A program made the translations under genes and the position numbers. A DNA stretch of 31,633 nucleotides from an uncultured Ruminococcus sp. (GTDB lineage: Bacteria; Bacillota; Clostridia; Oscillospirales; Acutalibacteraceae), in assembly GCA_937892835.1 (NCBI GenBank), contig CALBHM010000292.1, forward strand, positions 1-31,633. Direction: 5' to 3'. A model generated the notes under the pieces. The model was given only the letters and a program-made list of their open reading frames with translations, was not told the origin of the DNA and did no database searches. Positions 1-7,181 of the stretch are shown piece after piece. Numbering within the stretch: position 1 is the stretch's first letter; every line of letters starts with the position of its first letter.

Positions 1-67
1 CTCGGCATTGATAAGCGGAATAATGCAATTTTGCCAAAAATACATTATTCCGCTTATCAATGCCGAG
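1..67. repeat. Perfect 25-bp inverted repeat at the window edge
   Basis: Bases 1-25 are the exact reverse complement of bases 43-67, separated by 17 bases. The right arm lies in what looks like native coding sequence of the upstream gene. The structure starts at base 1, has no mismatch and no T-tract. A fold-back (palindromic chimera) at a contig end is the simplest explanation. A real hairpin inside the gene cannot be excluded. Confidence 0.9.
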
Positions 68-187
68 CAGGATGTGTATTCAACAATGACAGATAAACAG
101 ATCGAAGAATATGTATCAGTTAAAGAAAAGGAATACACATTGCTGAAAGATAAATTCAGGGAAATTGAAGCAAGGAGGGCACAATGA
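2..187 (+). CDS. C-terminal end of a probable MarR-family regulator (5'-truncated)
   Basis: An open frame enters from the left edge and stops at TGA 185-187, overlapping the next gene's ATG in an ATGA arrangement, which suggests translational coupling. The readable tail (IIPLINAEQDVYSTMTDKQ, then a charged helix ending in EARRAQ) resembles the C-terminal dimerisation helix of MarR-family repressors. Such regulators commonly sit directly before heterodimeric ABC exporter pairs in Clostridia. The winged-helix part is outside the window, so the family call rests on the tail and context only. Residues encoded by bases 1-42 may be artefactual because of the edge inverted repeat. Confidence 0.45.
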   Translation, partial: SALISGIMQFCQKYIIPLINAEQDVYSTMTDKQIEEYVSVKEKEYTLLKDKFREIEARRAQ

Positions 188-1995
188 AAAAAGAAAAGAA
201 AAATCAAAAAGCCGGGTTGCTGTTCTCGTTCCTTAAAGGCACAAAATGGTATTTCTTCCTTACCATTCTTTTTGCAGGCGTAACAGCACTTGCCGATATG
301 ATTCAGCCACAGATAATAAGGCTGACTGTTGATAATGTAATCGAAGGAAAGCCCTCTGAGTTTGCGGATTGGGTAAATAAAATTGTTGAAAAAATCGGCG
401 GTTTCGGTTATTTAAAAGAGCACATTTGGATACCCGCACTGGCGGTTGTCATTGTTGCGACAATTCAGATTTTCTCTCAGTATTCAAACAGAGTTTATAA
501 CACGAAAGCATCGGAAACGCTCGTAAAAAACATGAGAGACAGAGTGTTTACCCATATTGAACATTTACCTTTTGCTTGGTTTATGCAAAATAAAACGGGT
601 GATATTATTCAGCGTTGCACTTCGGATATTGAGACAACCAAAAACTTTCTTTCAGAGCAGTTGACATCAATTTTCAGAATAATTCTTATGCTTATTCTTT
701 CAATTTCATTTATGGTATCAATGAATCCATTGCTGACGGTAATTGCACTTATCCCGATGCCGTTTATAGTTATGTTCTCTTTCCTTTTTCATAAGAAAAT
801 GCATAAGGCATTCAGAGAATGCGACGAAAACGAAGGCAAACTTTCCGCAATGGCACAGGAAAACCTGACCGGTGTCAGAGTTATCAGAGCTTTCGGACAG
901 GAAAGAAGCGAAATAAAAAAATTCAAGGCGCAGAATAAATTCTATACCGATCTTTGGGTTAAAATGTCGAAGCTGATGGGTCGCTTTTGGATTCTTTCCG
1001 ATGTAATCTCCGGTTTGCAGGTAATGATCGTTGTTACGGCAGGTGCAATTTTCTGCGTCAAAAGAGGATTGTCAAACGGTGAATATATTGCTTTCATTTC
1101 TTACAATGCGATTTTGGCCGGCCCATTCCGTCAGCTCGGAAGAATGATTTCCGATTTCAGCCGTGCGACCGTCTCTATTGACCGAATTTTTTATATAATG
1201 CATTCTCCTGTTGAAGTTGACGAGCCTGATGCGGTTGAAGTACCGATGGACGGTGACATTAAATTTGAAAACGTCAGCTTCGGTTACGAGAATTCACCCG
1301 AGCTTTTGCACAATATTTCTTTTGATATGAAGTCCGGTTCAACGATCGGAATTCTCGGCGGAACGGGAAGTGGAAAATCAACGCTTATGCTGCTGCTTGA
1401 TAAGCTTTACGAATTGCCGCCGCAGAACGGAAGAATCACAATCGGCTCAACCGATATAAGAAAAATTAAGACCGAATATCTTCGCAAGAATATAGGAATG
1501 GTATTGCAAGAACCCTTTCTTTTTTCAAGAACGGTTTATGAGAACATCGGAATTGCCGACGATTCATTGACCCTTGACGATGTTCGTGCAGCGGCAAAAG
1601 CAGCTGCCCTTGATGAAAGCATAACGTCTTTCCCGAAAGCTTATGATACGCTTGTCGGCGAGCGAGGAGTTACACTTTCCGGCGGTCAGAAGCAGAGAAC
1701 AGCTATTGCACGGATGCTGATAGGCAATTATCCGATAATGATTTTCGACGATTCACTTTCGGCGGTCGATACGCAGACCGATGCGAAAATAAGGAAGGAA
1801 ATAAGCGAACGCTTCGGTAAGGCGAGCGTTATTCTTATTTCGCACAGAATCACTACACTTTCATCAGCCGATAAAATTATTGTACTTGACCACGGAAAAA
1901 TCAGTGAAGAGGGTACACATGATGAGCTGAAATCGGCAGGCGGAATTTATCAGAAAATTTATGAAACTCAGACCAATACCGAGGAGGCGATATAA
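184..1995 (+). CDS. ABC exporter half-transporter, degenerate-site subunit
   Basis: A 603-residue fused membrane and nucleotide-binding protein. The N-terminal 330 residues form a six-helix exporter membrane domain and the rest is an ABC ATPase. Walker A is GGTGSGKS at 392-399, the signature LSGGQKQR at 498-505, Walker B IMIFDD ends at 522-523 and the switch His is H554. The residue after the Walker B Asp is Asp523 instead of the catalytic Glu. That is the hallmark of the degenerate-site subunit in heterodimeric exporters such as TM287/288, BmrCD and LmrCD. The start is ATG at 184, with GGAGGGC just upstream inside the preceding gene. The next gene begins directly after its stop, so the two are surely co-transcribed. 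The likely role is drug, lipid or peptide export; the substrate cannot be read from sequence. Confidence 0.9.
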   Translation: MKKEKKNQKAGLLFSFLKGTKWYFFLTILFAGVTALADMIQPQIIRLTVDNVIEGKPSEFADWVNKIVEKIGGFGYLKEHIWIPALAVVIVATIQIFSQYSNRVYNTKASETLVKNMRDRVFTHIEHLPFAWFMQNKTGDIIQRCTSDIETTKNFLSEQLTSIFRIILMLILSISFMVSMNPLLTVIALIPMPFIVMFSFLFHKKMHKAFRECDENEGKLSAMAQENLTGVRVIRAFGQERSEIKKFKAQNKFYTDLWVKMSKLMGRFWILSDVISGLQVMIVVTAGAIFCVKRGLSNGEYIAFISYNAILAGPFRQLGRMISDFSRATVSIDRIFYIMHSPVEVDEPDAVEVPMDGDIKFENVSFGYENSPELLHNISFDMKSGSTIGILGGTGSGKSTLMLLLDKLYELPPQNGRITIGSTDIRKIKTEYLRKNIGMVLQEPFLFSRTVYENIGIADDSLTLDDVRAAAKAAALDESITSFPKAYDTLVGERGVTLSGGQKQRTAIARMLIGNYPIMIFDDSLSAVDTQTDAKIRKEISERFGKASVILISHRITTLSSADKIIVLDHGKISEEGTHDELKSAGGIYQKIYETQTNTEEAI

Positions 1996-3798
1996 TTGAA
2001 GACCAAAGAAAAAAAGCTTCGTTTCTTCGGCATCGGAAAGATAATTCCATATGTTAAGGACTATCGCCGTGAATTTGCGATAATGATTGTTTTCAGTATT
2101 ATTGCCAGCGGAGTTGAAATAACATTCCCACAGTTTCAGCGTTATGCGCTTGACCAATACGCAGGCACGGGAACGCTCAATCATATAGGTATTTTTACTA
2201 TCGCATATGCGAGTGCGATTTTACTTGCGGGAATTTTTAATTACTTTGCAAACACAACCGCATCAATAATCGAAGTTAAAGTTCACCGAAAGCTTCGTGA
2301 TGTCGGCTTTGTACATTTGCAAACGCTGTCATTTTCATATTTCAATCAAAACAGCGTCGGCTATATTCATGCAAGATTAATGAGCGACACGGAGAAAATC
2401 GGTACGCTCGTTTCATGGACGCTTATCAACGGAATATGGTACATGGCATATCTTGTAGGCTCGGCTGTCATCATGCTGATGATGAACGTGAAATTAGCAC
2501 TGATGGTTTTGACCATTCTTCCTATATTGATGATAATAATCGGATTTTTTCAAAAGAAATTGATTATAGCTAACCGTGAGGTCAGAGAAATCAATTCAAG
2601 AATAACAGGAAATTTCAACGAAGGAATTGTCGGCGCAAAAACAATAAAATCACTTGCGATTGAAGACAAAATCTCCTCAAATTTTGTCGAAGAAACAGAA
2701 AAAATGAAATCGAAATCAATCCATATTTCGAGACTCAGAGGTGCGTTCGGAGCGGCAATGAATTTTGCTTCTTCCATTGCGCTGGCTGTTGTTCTTTATA
2801 AAGGCGGATATCTGGCTGCCAATGAGGTTGGAATGTTTGCGGCATTCATGTCATATGCACAGGGCATGATGGAGCCTGTTCGCTGGATTGTCAACGTCAT
2901 TTCCGAGCTGATTTCAATCAGAGTTAATATAGAAAGATTTACAAACTTGCTCGAAGAAAAATCAGATGTAATCGACACACCGCAGGTAATTGAAAAGTAC
3001 GGCGATACGCTCAATCCGAAGAAAGAAAATTGGGAGCCGATAAATGGCGATATTGAATTCAGGGATGTAACGTTTAAATATCCTGACGGCGAGGTGAATG
3101 TGCTTGAGCATTTTTCACTTGATGTTCCGTTTGGAACTCATCTTGCGATTGTCGGTGAAACGGGCGCAGGCAAATCGACGCTTGTTAACCTTGCTTGCAG
3201 ATTCTATGAGCCTACAAAGGGGCAGGTGCTTATTGACGGCAGAGATGCAAGGGAACGTTCGCAGCTTTGGCTTCATTCATCAATCGGCTATGTACTTCAA
3301 ACGCCACATCTTTTCTCTGGAACGGTCAGGGAAAATCTCTTGATGGGGAATCCTGAAGCAACCGACGAGGAGATAAATCGTGCGTTGAAAATTGTTTCCG
3401 CCGATGAAATTGTTGCAAGGCTTGAAAACGGAATTGATACAGATGTCGGTGAGGGAGGAGATTTGCTCTCAACTGGTGAAAAGCAGTTGATATCCTTTGC
3501 CCGTGCAATTATAGCCGACCCGAAAATATTGATTCTTGACGAAGCGACTGCTTCGGTTGACACGATGACCGAAGCGAAAATTCAGAGTGCCATGGACGCA
3601 GTGACACAGGGCAGAACTTCAATAATGATTGCACATAGGCTTTCCACGGTTCGCAATGCCGATATAATTCTTGTTGTCAAGGACGGCGTGATTATCGAAA
3701 AAGGAACACATAGGGAGCTTATTAATAAGAGAGGATATTACTTCGAACTTTATACGAGACAGTATGAGGACGAAGCGACCGCAAAAATTTTGGCATAA
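1996..3798 (+). CDS. ABC exporter half-transporter, catalytic partner subunit
   Basis: A 600-residue exporter half that starts at TTG 1996, immediately after the TAA of the preceding subunit, with GAGGAGG at 1981-1987 as ribosome site. It has an N-terminal six-helix membrane domain and a C-terminal ATPase. Walker A is GETGAGKS at 387-394. Walker B ILILDE has the canonical catalytic Glu at 516. The signature motif is LSTGEKQ at 491-497 instead of LSGGQ. This is the exact complement of the partner's defect: one composite ATP site (partner Walker B plus this signature) is degenerate and the other intact. The pair therefore almost certainly forms a heterodimer. The substrate is unknown, and the probable MarR gene upstream suggests regulation by a small ligand. 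Confidence 0.9.
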   Translation: MKTKEKKLRFFGIGKIIPYVKDYRREFAIMIVFSIIASGVEITFPQFQRYALDQYAGTGTLNHIGIFTIAYASAILLAGIFNYFANTTASIIEVKVHRKLRDVGFVHLQTLSFSYFNQNSVGYIHARLMSDTEKIGTLVSWTLINGIWYMAYLVGSAVIMLMMNVKLALMVLTILPILMIIIGFFQKKLIIANREVREINSRITGNFNEGIVGAKTIKSLAIEDKISSNFVEETEKMKSKSIHISRLRGAFGAAMNFASSIALAVVLYKGGYLAANEVGMFAAFMSYAQGMMEPVRWIVNVISELISIRVNIERFTNLLEEKSDVIDTPQVIEKYGDTLNPKKENWEPINGDIEFRDVTFKYPDGEVNVLEHFSLDVPFGTHLAIVGETGAGKSTLVNLACRFYEPTKGQVLIDGRDARERSQLWLHSSIGYVLQTPHLFSGTVRENLLMGNPEATDEEINRALKIVSADEIVARLENGIDTDVGEGGDLLSTGEKQLISFARAIIADPKILILDEATASVDTMTEAKIQSAMDAVTQGRTSIMIAHRLSTVRNADIILVVKDGVIIEKGTHRELINKRGYYFELYTRQYEDEATAKILA

Positions 3799-3848
3799 AA
3801 AAGGTGGGTTATTGCATCAATTCGGCGACAACCCACTTTCTTTTTTTA
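3799..3848. terminator. Bidirectional intrinsic terminator between ABC pair and symporter
   Basis: GTGGGTT 3804-3810 pairs with AACCCAC 3830-3836. A T-run lies at 3841-3847 and an A-run at 3797-3802, so the hairpin can end transcription from both convergent sides. The loop is long (19 bases). Confidence 0.7.
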
Positions 3849-3850
3849 TT

Positions 3851-5383
3851 TTATTTTTCTTCCAAGGCTTCGCTGACGGGAACGGTAACCTTTCTGTCGT
3901 AGCAAGAAAAGATATCGTCAACAAATTTTTTCTCGGGCTTCTTTGTAATCAGACTGACAACAGGAACGATAACAAGTGAAGCGAGCATTGCAAATGCACC
4001 GCAGTTAACGGGGCTTTGAATGATTGCCGGGAAGTGAGAACCGAAGAACATGTTGGCAATCATAATACCCGAACCCCAGATAAAGCTGACTGCACATGCG
4101 GCCTTTGTGACCTTCTTCCAATACAGGCTGTAGAGGAACGGCGCAAGGAACGAACCGGCAAGTGCGCCCCAAGAAAGGCCCATGAGCTGAGCGATGAAAG
4201 TAATTTTATTCTTGTACTGAATGACGGCGATAACTGCTGAGATAACAATGAAAACAAGAATAAATGCACGGATTATAATAAGTGTTTTTTTCTCGTCCTT
4301 TTTCTTTGAGAGAGGAACAATGAAATCAAGCGTAAGCGTTGAGCTTGAAGTAAGAACAAGCGACGAGAGCGTTGACATTGAAGCGGAAAGAACGAGAATG
4401 AGCGTAACTCCGATAATGAGAGGAGAAAGATTTGAAAGCATTGTCGGAATGATTTCATCATAGCCCTTTGACGCAACGTCAACGTTAAAAATTCTTCCGA
4501 AGCCGCCGAGGAAGTAACAACCGCCGGCAACAATAATTGCAAATACTGTGGAAATAATCGTACCGGTGTGAATGGATTGCTCACTCTTGATTGAATAGAA
4601 TTTCTGAACCATCTGCGGCAGTCCCCATGTGCCGAGTGATGTCAGCAGGATAACTCCGGCAAGACCCGCCGGGTCGGGACCGAAGAATGAAGCAAACACG
4701 CCGGGAACAGTTGAAGCTGTGGGATCGCTGACCTCTGCGAGGGCGGCAAGTGAACCGCTGAATCCGCCGTGAATTTTGAGAACGGAATAAATAATTGCCA
4801 CTATTCCGACGAGCATAACAATACCCTGAATGAAATCGTTGATTGCCGTTGCCATATATCCGCCGGCAATAACATAAATTGCCGTCAGAAGCGCCATAAC
4901 AACAATGCAGACGGTGTAATCTACATTGAACGCCATCTCAAACAAACGTGAAAGTCCGTTGTAAAGTGAAGCGGTGTACGGAATGAGGAAAACGAAGATT
5001 ATCAGCGAGGTTGCGAGCTTGAGTGCATTGCTGTCAAAGCGAGAGCCGAAAAACTGCGGCATGGTTGCCGAGTTGAGATGCTGAGTCATAACTCTTGTTC
5101 GTCTGCCGAGAATTACCCAAGCGAGAAGCGAACCGATAAATGCGTTGCCAAGACCGATCCATGTTGAAGCAACGCCGAATTTCCATCCGAACTGTCCGGC
5201 ATAGCCGACGAAAATAACCGCCGAGAAATACGATGTTCCGTAAGCGAAAGCGGTAAGCCATGGGCCGACGCTTCTGCCGCCGAGGACAAAGCCGTTGACG
5301 TCTGTTGCGCTCTTCCGGCAGTAGATACCGACGCCAATCATGACGGCGAAGAATGCGACAAGTAAGATGATTTTGATTGCCAT
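3851..5383 (-). CDS. Sodium:solute symporter (SSF family), candidate tyrosine or aromatic transporter
   Basis: A 510-residue, very hydrophobic protein with about 13 predicted membrane segments, normal for the SSF (PutP/SGLT) family. Family features include GGRSVGPWLTAFAYGTSYFS near residue 35 and the Ser/Thr-rich segment LSASMSTLSSLVLTSSSTL near residues 330-350, which in SSF proteins carries the conserved sodium-site Ser/Thr residues. The start is ATG with AAGGAGGG eight bases upstream. The gene is alone in its transcription unit behind a long leader holding a Tyr-rich leader peptide and an attenuator. SSF members carry proline, pantothenate, sugars and other solutes, so family membership does not fix the substrate. 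The five Tyr codons in the leader point to tyrosine or a related compound; that substrate call is inference. Confidence 0.88.
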   Translation of the reverse strand: MAIKIILLVAFFAVMIGVGIYCRKSATDVNGFVLGGRSVGPWLTAFAYGTSYFSAVIFVGYAGQFGWKFGVASTWIGLGNAFIGSLLAWVILGRRTRVMTQHLNSATMPQFFGSRFDSNALKLATSLIIFVFLIPYTASLYNGLSRLFEMAFNVDYTVCIVVMALLTAIYVIAGGYMATAINDFIQGIVMLVGIVAIIYSVLKIHGGFSGSLAALAEVSDPTASTVPGVFASFFGPDPAGLAGVILLTSLGTWGLPQMVQKFYSIKSEQSIHTGTIISTVFAIIVAGGCYFLGGFGRIFNVDVASKGYDEIIPTMLSNLSPLIIGVTLILVLSASMSTLSSLVLTSSSTLTLDFIVPLSKKKDEKKTLIIIRAFILVFIVISAVIAVIQYKNKITFIAQLMGLSWGALAGSFLAPFLYSLYWKKVTKAACAVSFIWGSGIMIANMFFGSHFPAIIQSPVNCGAFAMLASLVIVPVVSLITKKPEKKFVDDIFSCYDRKVTVPVSEALEEK

Positions 5384-5397
5384 AAAATACCCTCCTT

Positions 5398-5436
5398 AAA
5401 AAATAAACGGCCTTGACCGCAACTGATCAAGACCGT
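5398..5436 (-). terminator. Attenuator terminator before the symporter gene
   Basis: On the minus strand ACGGTCTTGATC (5436-5425) pairs over 12 continuous positions, two of them G-U, with GGTCAAGGCCGT (5418-5407) around the loop AGTTGC. TTTATTTTTT follows directly. It sits between the leader-peptide stop and the symporter ribosome site, so it must be read through for the symporter to be made. Confidence 0.85.
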
Positions 5437-5483
5437 CTGTTTTTCAAACGAATTTATCGCTTTGAAAGGCTGAACAGACAGTC
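5431..5483 (-). promoter_or_regulatory. Antiterminator hairpin, alternative to the attenuator
   Basis: GACTGTCTGTT (5483-5473, inside leader codons 13-16) pairs with AACAGACGGTC (5441-5431) over 11 positions with one G-U. An inner stem TTTCAAA / TTTGAAA extends the hairpin. Bases 5436-5431 belong both to this structure and to the 5' arm of the terminator, so the two folds exclude each other, as regions 2:3 and 3:4 do in trp-type leaders. A weaker upstream partner (GGCAGT just before the leader ATG) could form a 1:2 pairing. Confidence 0.75.
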
Positions 5484-5519
5484 GCAAATATAGTAATAAT
5501 AGTAAGGACTATGCTTCAT
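5454..5519 (-). CDS. Tyr-rich leader peptide (21 codons) of the symporter attenuator
   Basis: A short open frame too small for usual gene calling. It begins MKHSPYYYYYIC and ends in SKR, with TAA at 5456-5454. A strong ribosome site AAAGGAG (5534-5528) lies eight bases before the ATG. Codons 6-10 are TAC TAT TAT TAC TAT, five consecutive tyrosines. The peptide has the layout of enterobacterial attenuator peptides such as PheL, which starts MKHIPFFF. A ribosome stalled at the Tyr codons would leave bases 5483-5473 free to form the antiterminator. A ribosome reaching the stop codon would cover the antiterminator and let the terminator form. The expected result is symporter expression only when charged tRNA-Tyr is scarce. 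The peptide itself probably has no other role. Confidence 0.8.
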   Translation of the reverse strand: MKHSPYYYYYICDCLFSLSKR

Positions 5520-5548
5520 AACTGCCTCTCCTTTCAAGTGATGAACCT

Positions 5549-5577
5549 ATTATATACTACAAAATTCGACTTGTCAA
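5549..5577 (-). promoter_or_regulatory. Consensus sigma-A promoter of the leader and symporter
   Basis: On the minus strand TTGACA (5577-5572), a 17-base spacer and TATAAT (5554-5549) match the consensus perfectly. Transcription should start near 5542, some 20 bases before the leader peptide start. A full-strength promoter fits control by attenuation rather than by initiation. Confidence 0.9.
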
Positions 5578-5607
5578 CACTTTAAAGCGTTAAATTGCAA
5601 AAATATT

Positions 5608-6657
5608 TTATTTTTCTATTATTTTTTGCATTGCAATCAGCAAAATATATACCGAAACCGCCATTCGCCGTTTGCAAAGAGTAAAAAACAGCTTCCAATG
5701 AATGGGAAGGTATCTCATATCGAGGTTTTTATAAGCGTTTTTATATCTTGGTGTTGAAAGAAATTTTTTAATATTCTTAATTCTCGCCACGTGACCGTTT
5801 GGATTCAGCATTTCGGTCAAGCCGAGACCTATCATACTGAAGCAGATACGGTTATTCAGAGCAACAGAGAATTCGTCAGGCAGCTTGGTTCTTTTTAAAT
5901 AGTTTTCCATTCGGTCATAAAGACCATTCCACTGAGAAAAAAGTTTTGACTTGTAGCTTCTCGTCAGTGAAATATCATTGTCTTTGCGATAATGATTGAA
6001 CGGTTGATTGATGAAGGCTGCTCGATGAACATAACCGAAGTATTCAAGGTTAAAAAGAGCATCCTCTGTGCCAATCAGCTTTGTATCAACAAATTCAAGT
6101 CCGTTTTCCTTGATAATATCGGATTTGTAAAGTTTGCCCCATGCCGTAACAAGCGAATCGGCATTGCTTGGGTCGGCGGTTTCTTCGCCATAAAGCCCGG
6201 CCATTCGTCTGTGAAGCTTATGACAGCCGTTTTCATCAAACACTTTGTCCGAATCCAAATTAAATAGTTTTTTTTCAGTCGACTTATTGGGGAATTCACG
6301 AATATAGCTCCACATAACAACGTCGGAGCTGTTTTCTTTGGCCTTGTTTACTGCCGTTTCGATCGTTTCGGGGTCAATCCAATCGTCGCCGTCGAGAAAA
6401 ACTATGTACTTGCCGGTTGCGGCATTGACTCCTGTGTTTCTTGCTCCCGAAAGGCCTTGATTTTTTTGAGAAATCAGCCTGATTCGTCCGTCTTTTTCGG
6501 CATAAGACAAAATAACGGCGGCACTCCTATCGGGGGTACCGTCGTCAATGCATATTATTTCAAGGTCGGCATAGGTCTGACCGATGACGCTTTCAAGGCA
6601 TTTCGGCAGATATTTTTCTACGTTGTAAACGGGAATTATTATGCTGACTTTTTCCAT
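5608..6657 (-). CDS. Family 2 glycosyltransferase
   Basis: A 349-residue GT-A fold glycosyltransferase. The start MEKVSIIIPVYNVEKYL is the classic GT2 opening. IDDGTPD follows near residues 37-43, and LDGDDWIDPE near 88-97 holds the DxD-type metal and nucleotide-sugar site. GLSGARNTG near 68-76 is another family motif. The C-terminal 120 residues are less typical and end in a basic, hydrophobic stretch that may associate with the membrane. It is the last gene of the purB-gtrA-GT2 operon, starting three bases after the gtrA-like stop. Next to a GtrA-like membrane protein, a role in glycosylating a lipid-linked or cell-surface acceptor is likely. Donor and acceptor sugars are unknown. Confidence 0.9.
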   Translation of the reverse strand: MEKVSIIIPVYNVEKYLPKCLESVIGQTYADLEIICIDDGTPDRSAAVILSYAEKDGRIRLISQKNQGLSGARNTGVNAATGKYIVFLDGDDWIDPETIETAVNKAKENSSDVVMWSYIREFPNKSTEKKLFNLDSDKVFDENGCHKLHRRMAGLYGEETADPSNADSLVTAWGKLYKSDIIKENGLEFVDTKLIGTEDALFNLEYFGYVHRAAFINQPFNHYRKDNDISLTRSYKSKLFSQWNGLYDRMENYLKRTKLPDEFSVALNNRICFSMIGLGLTEMLNPNGHVARIKNIKKFLSTPRYKNAYKNLDMRYLPIHWKLFFTLCKRRMAVSVYILLIAMQKIIEK

Positions 6658-6660
6658 GAT

Positions 6661-7179
6661 TTAAGATTCCTTTTTCTTGAAAATAAGGAGTTTACTGAAG
6701 AAATAGTTAAGGATAACAACGAGCACGCTGGCGATGATTTTTGCAAGCATTCCCTTTGTTCCGAAAAGCTCCTGATCCATTCCAAGCTTCATGAGAAGCG
6801 GTACGCCGAACCATTCTATACAGCCGGTTGCGAGTCTTGCGGCGATAAACGAGCCAAGCTCTTTGAGAACAATATCGCCTTTCCAGCTCTTGCTGTCGAA
6901 AACCCACAGCTTGTTGGTAACAAAGGCGAAGAGAACCGCCGCAATCCATGAAAGAACATTTGCTATTGAAGCCTGAAGAATGTCGTTGTTCTCAACAAAC
7001 TTTCCGACAATTCTGTCAAACAGGGCATAGCTTGCCCACGAAACAACGGTTGTCAGCACGCCGAAGACAAGATACATGAAAACCTCACGGTTAAGCACCT
7101 TGCGGCAGATGTTATTTATTTTCTCATTCTTAATATGCTTTGCGATAAAATTATTGATGCTGTCAAAAAATTTATCCAT
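6661..7179 (-). CDS. GtrA-like membrane protein
   Basis: A 172-residue protein with four predicted membrane helices after a basic N-terminal stretch: roughly residues 34-55, 68-90, 105-125 and 142-165. VFMYLVFGVLTTVVSWASY and FAFVTNKLWVFDS match the GtrA/DPMS-type family, whose members are thought to help move polyprenyl-phosphate-linked sugars across the membrane. The ATG lies two bases after the purB stop, and its ribosome site AAAGGTG is inside the end of purB, so translation is probably coupled. The following GT2 gene is the expected partner. Pairing with purB looks like operon convenience rather than a shared pathway. Confidence 0.85.
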   Translation of the reverse strand: MDKFFDSINNFIAKHIKNEKINNICRKVLNREVFMYLVFGVLTTVVSWASYALFDRIVGKFVENNDILQASIANVLSWIAAVLFAFVTNKLWVFDSKSWKGDIVLKELGSFIAARLATGCIEWFGVPLLMKLGMDQELFGTKGMLAKIIASVLVVILNYFFSKLLIFKKKES

Positions 7180-7181
7180 AT

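Noticed and set aside
5384..5548. A tyrosine T-box leader before the symporter
   Set aside because: I looked for the T-box sequence and specifier-loop layout and did not find them; the leader is too short and is explained by the peptide attenuator.
5580..5607. AACGCTTTAAAGTGTT as a terminator after the GT2 gene
   Set aside because: The hairpin is weak, lacks a T-run and partly overlaps the symporter promoter region.
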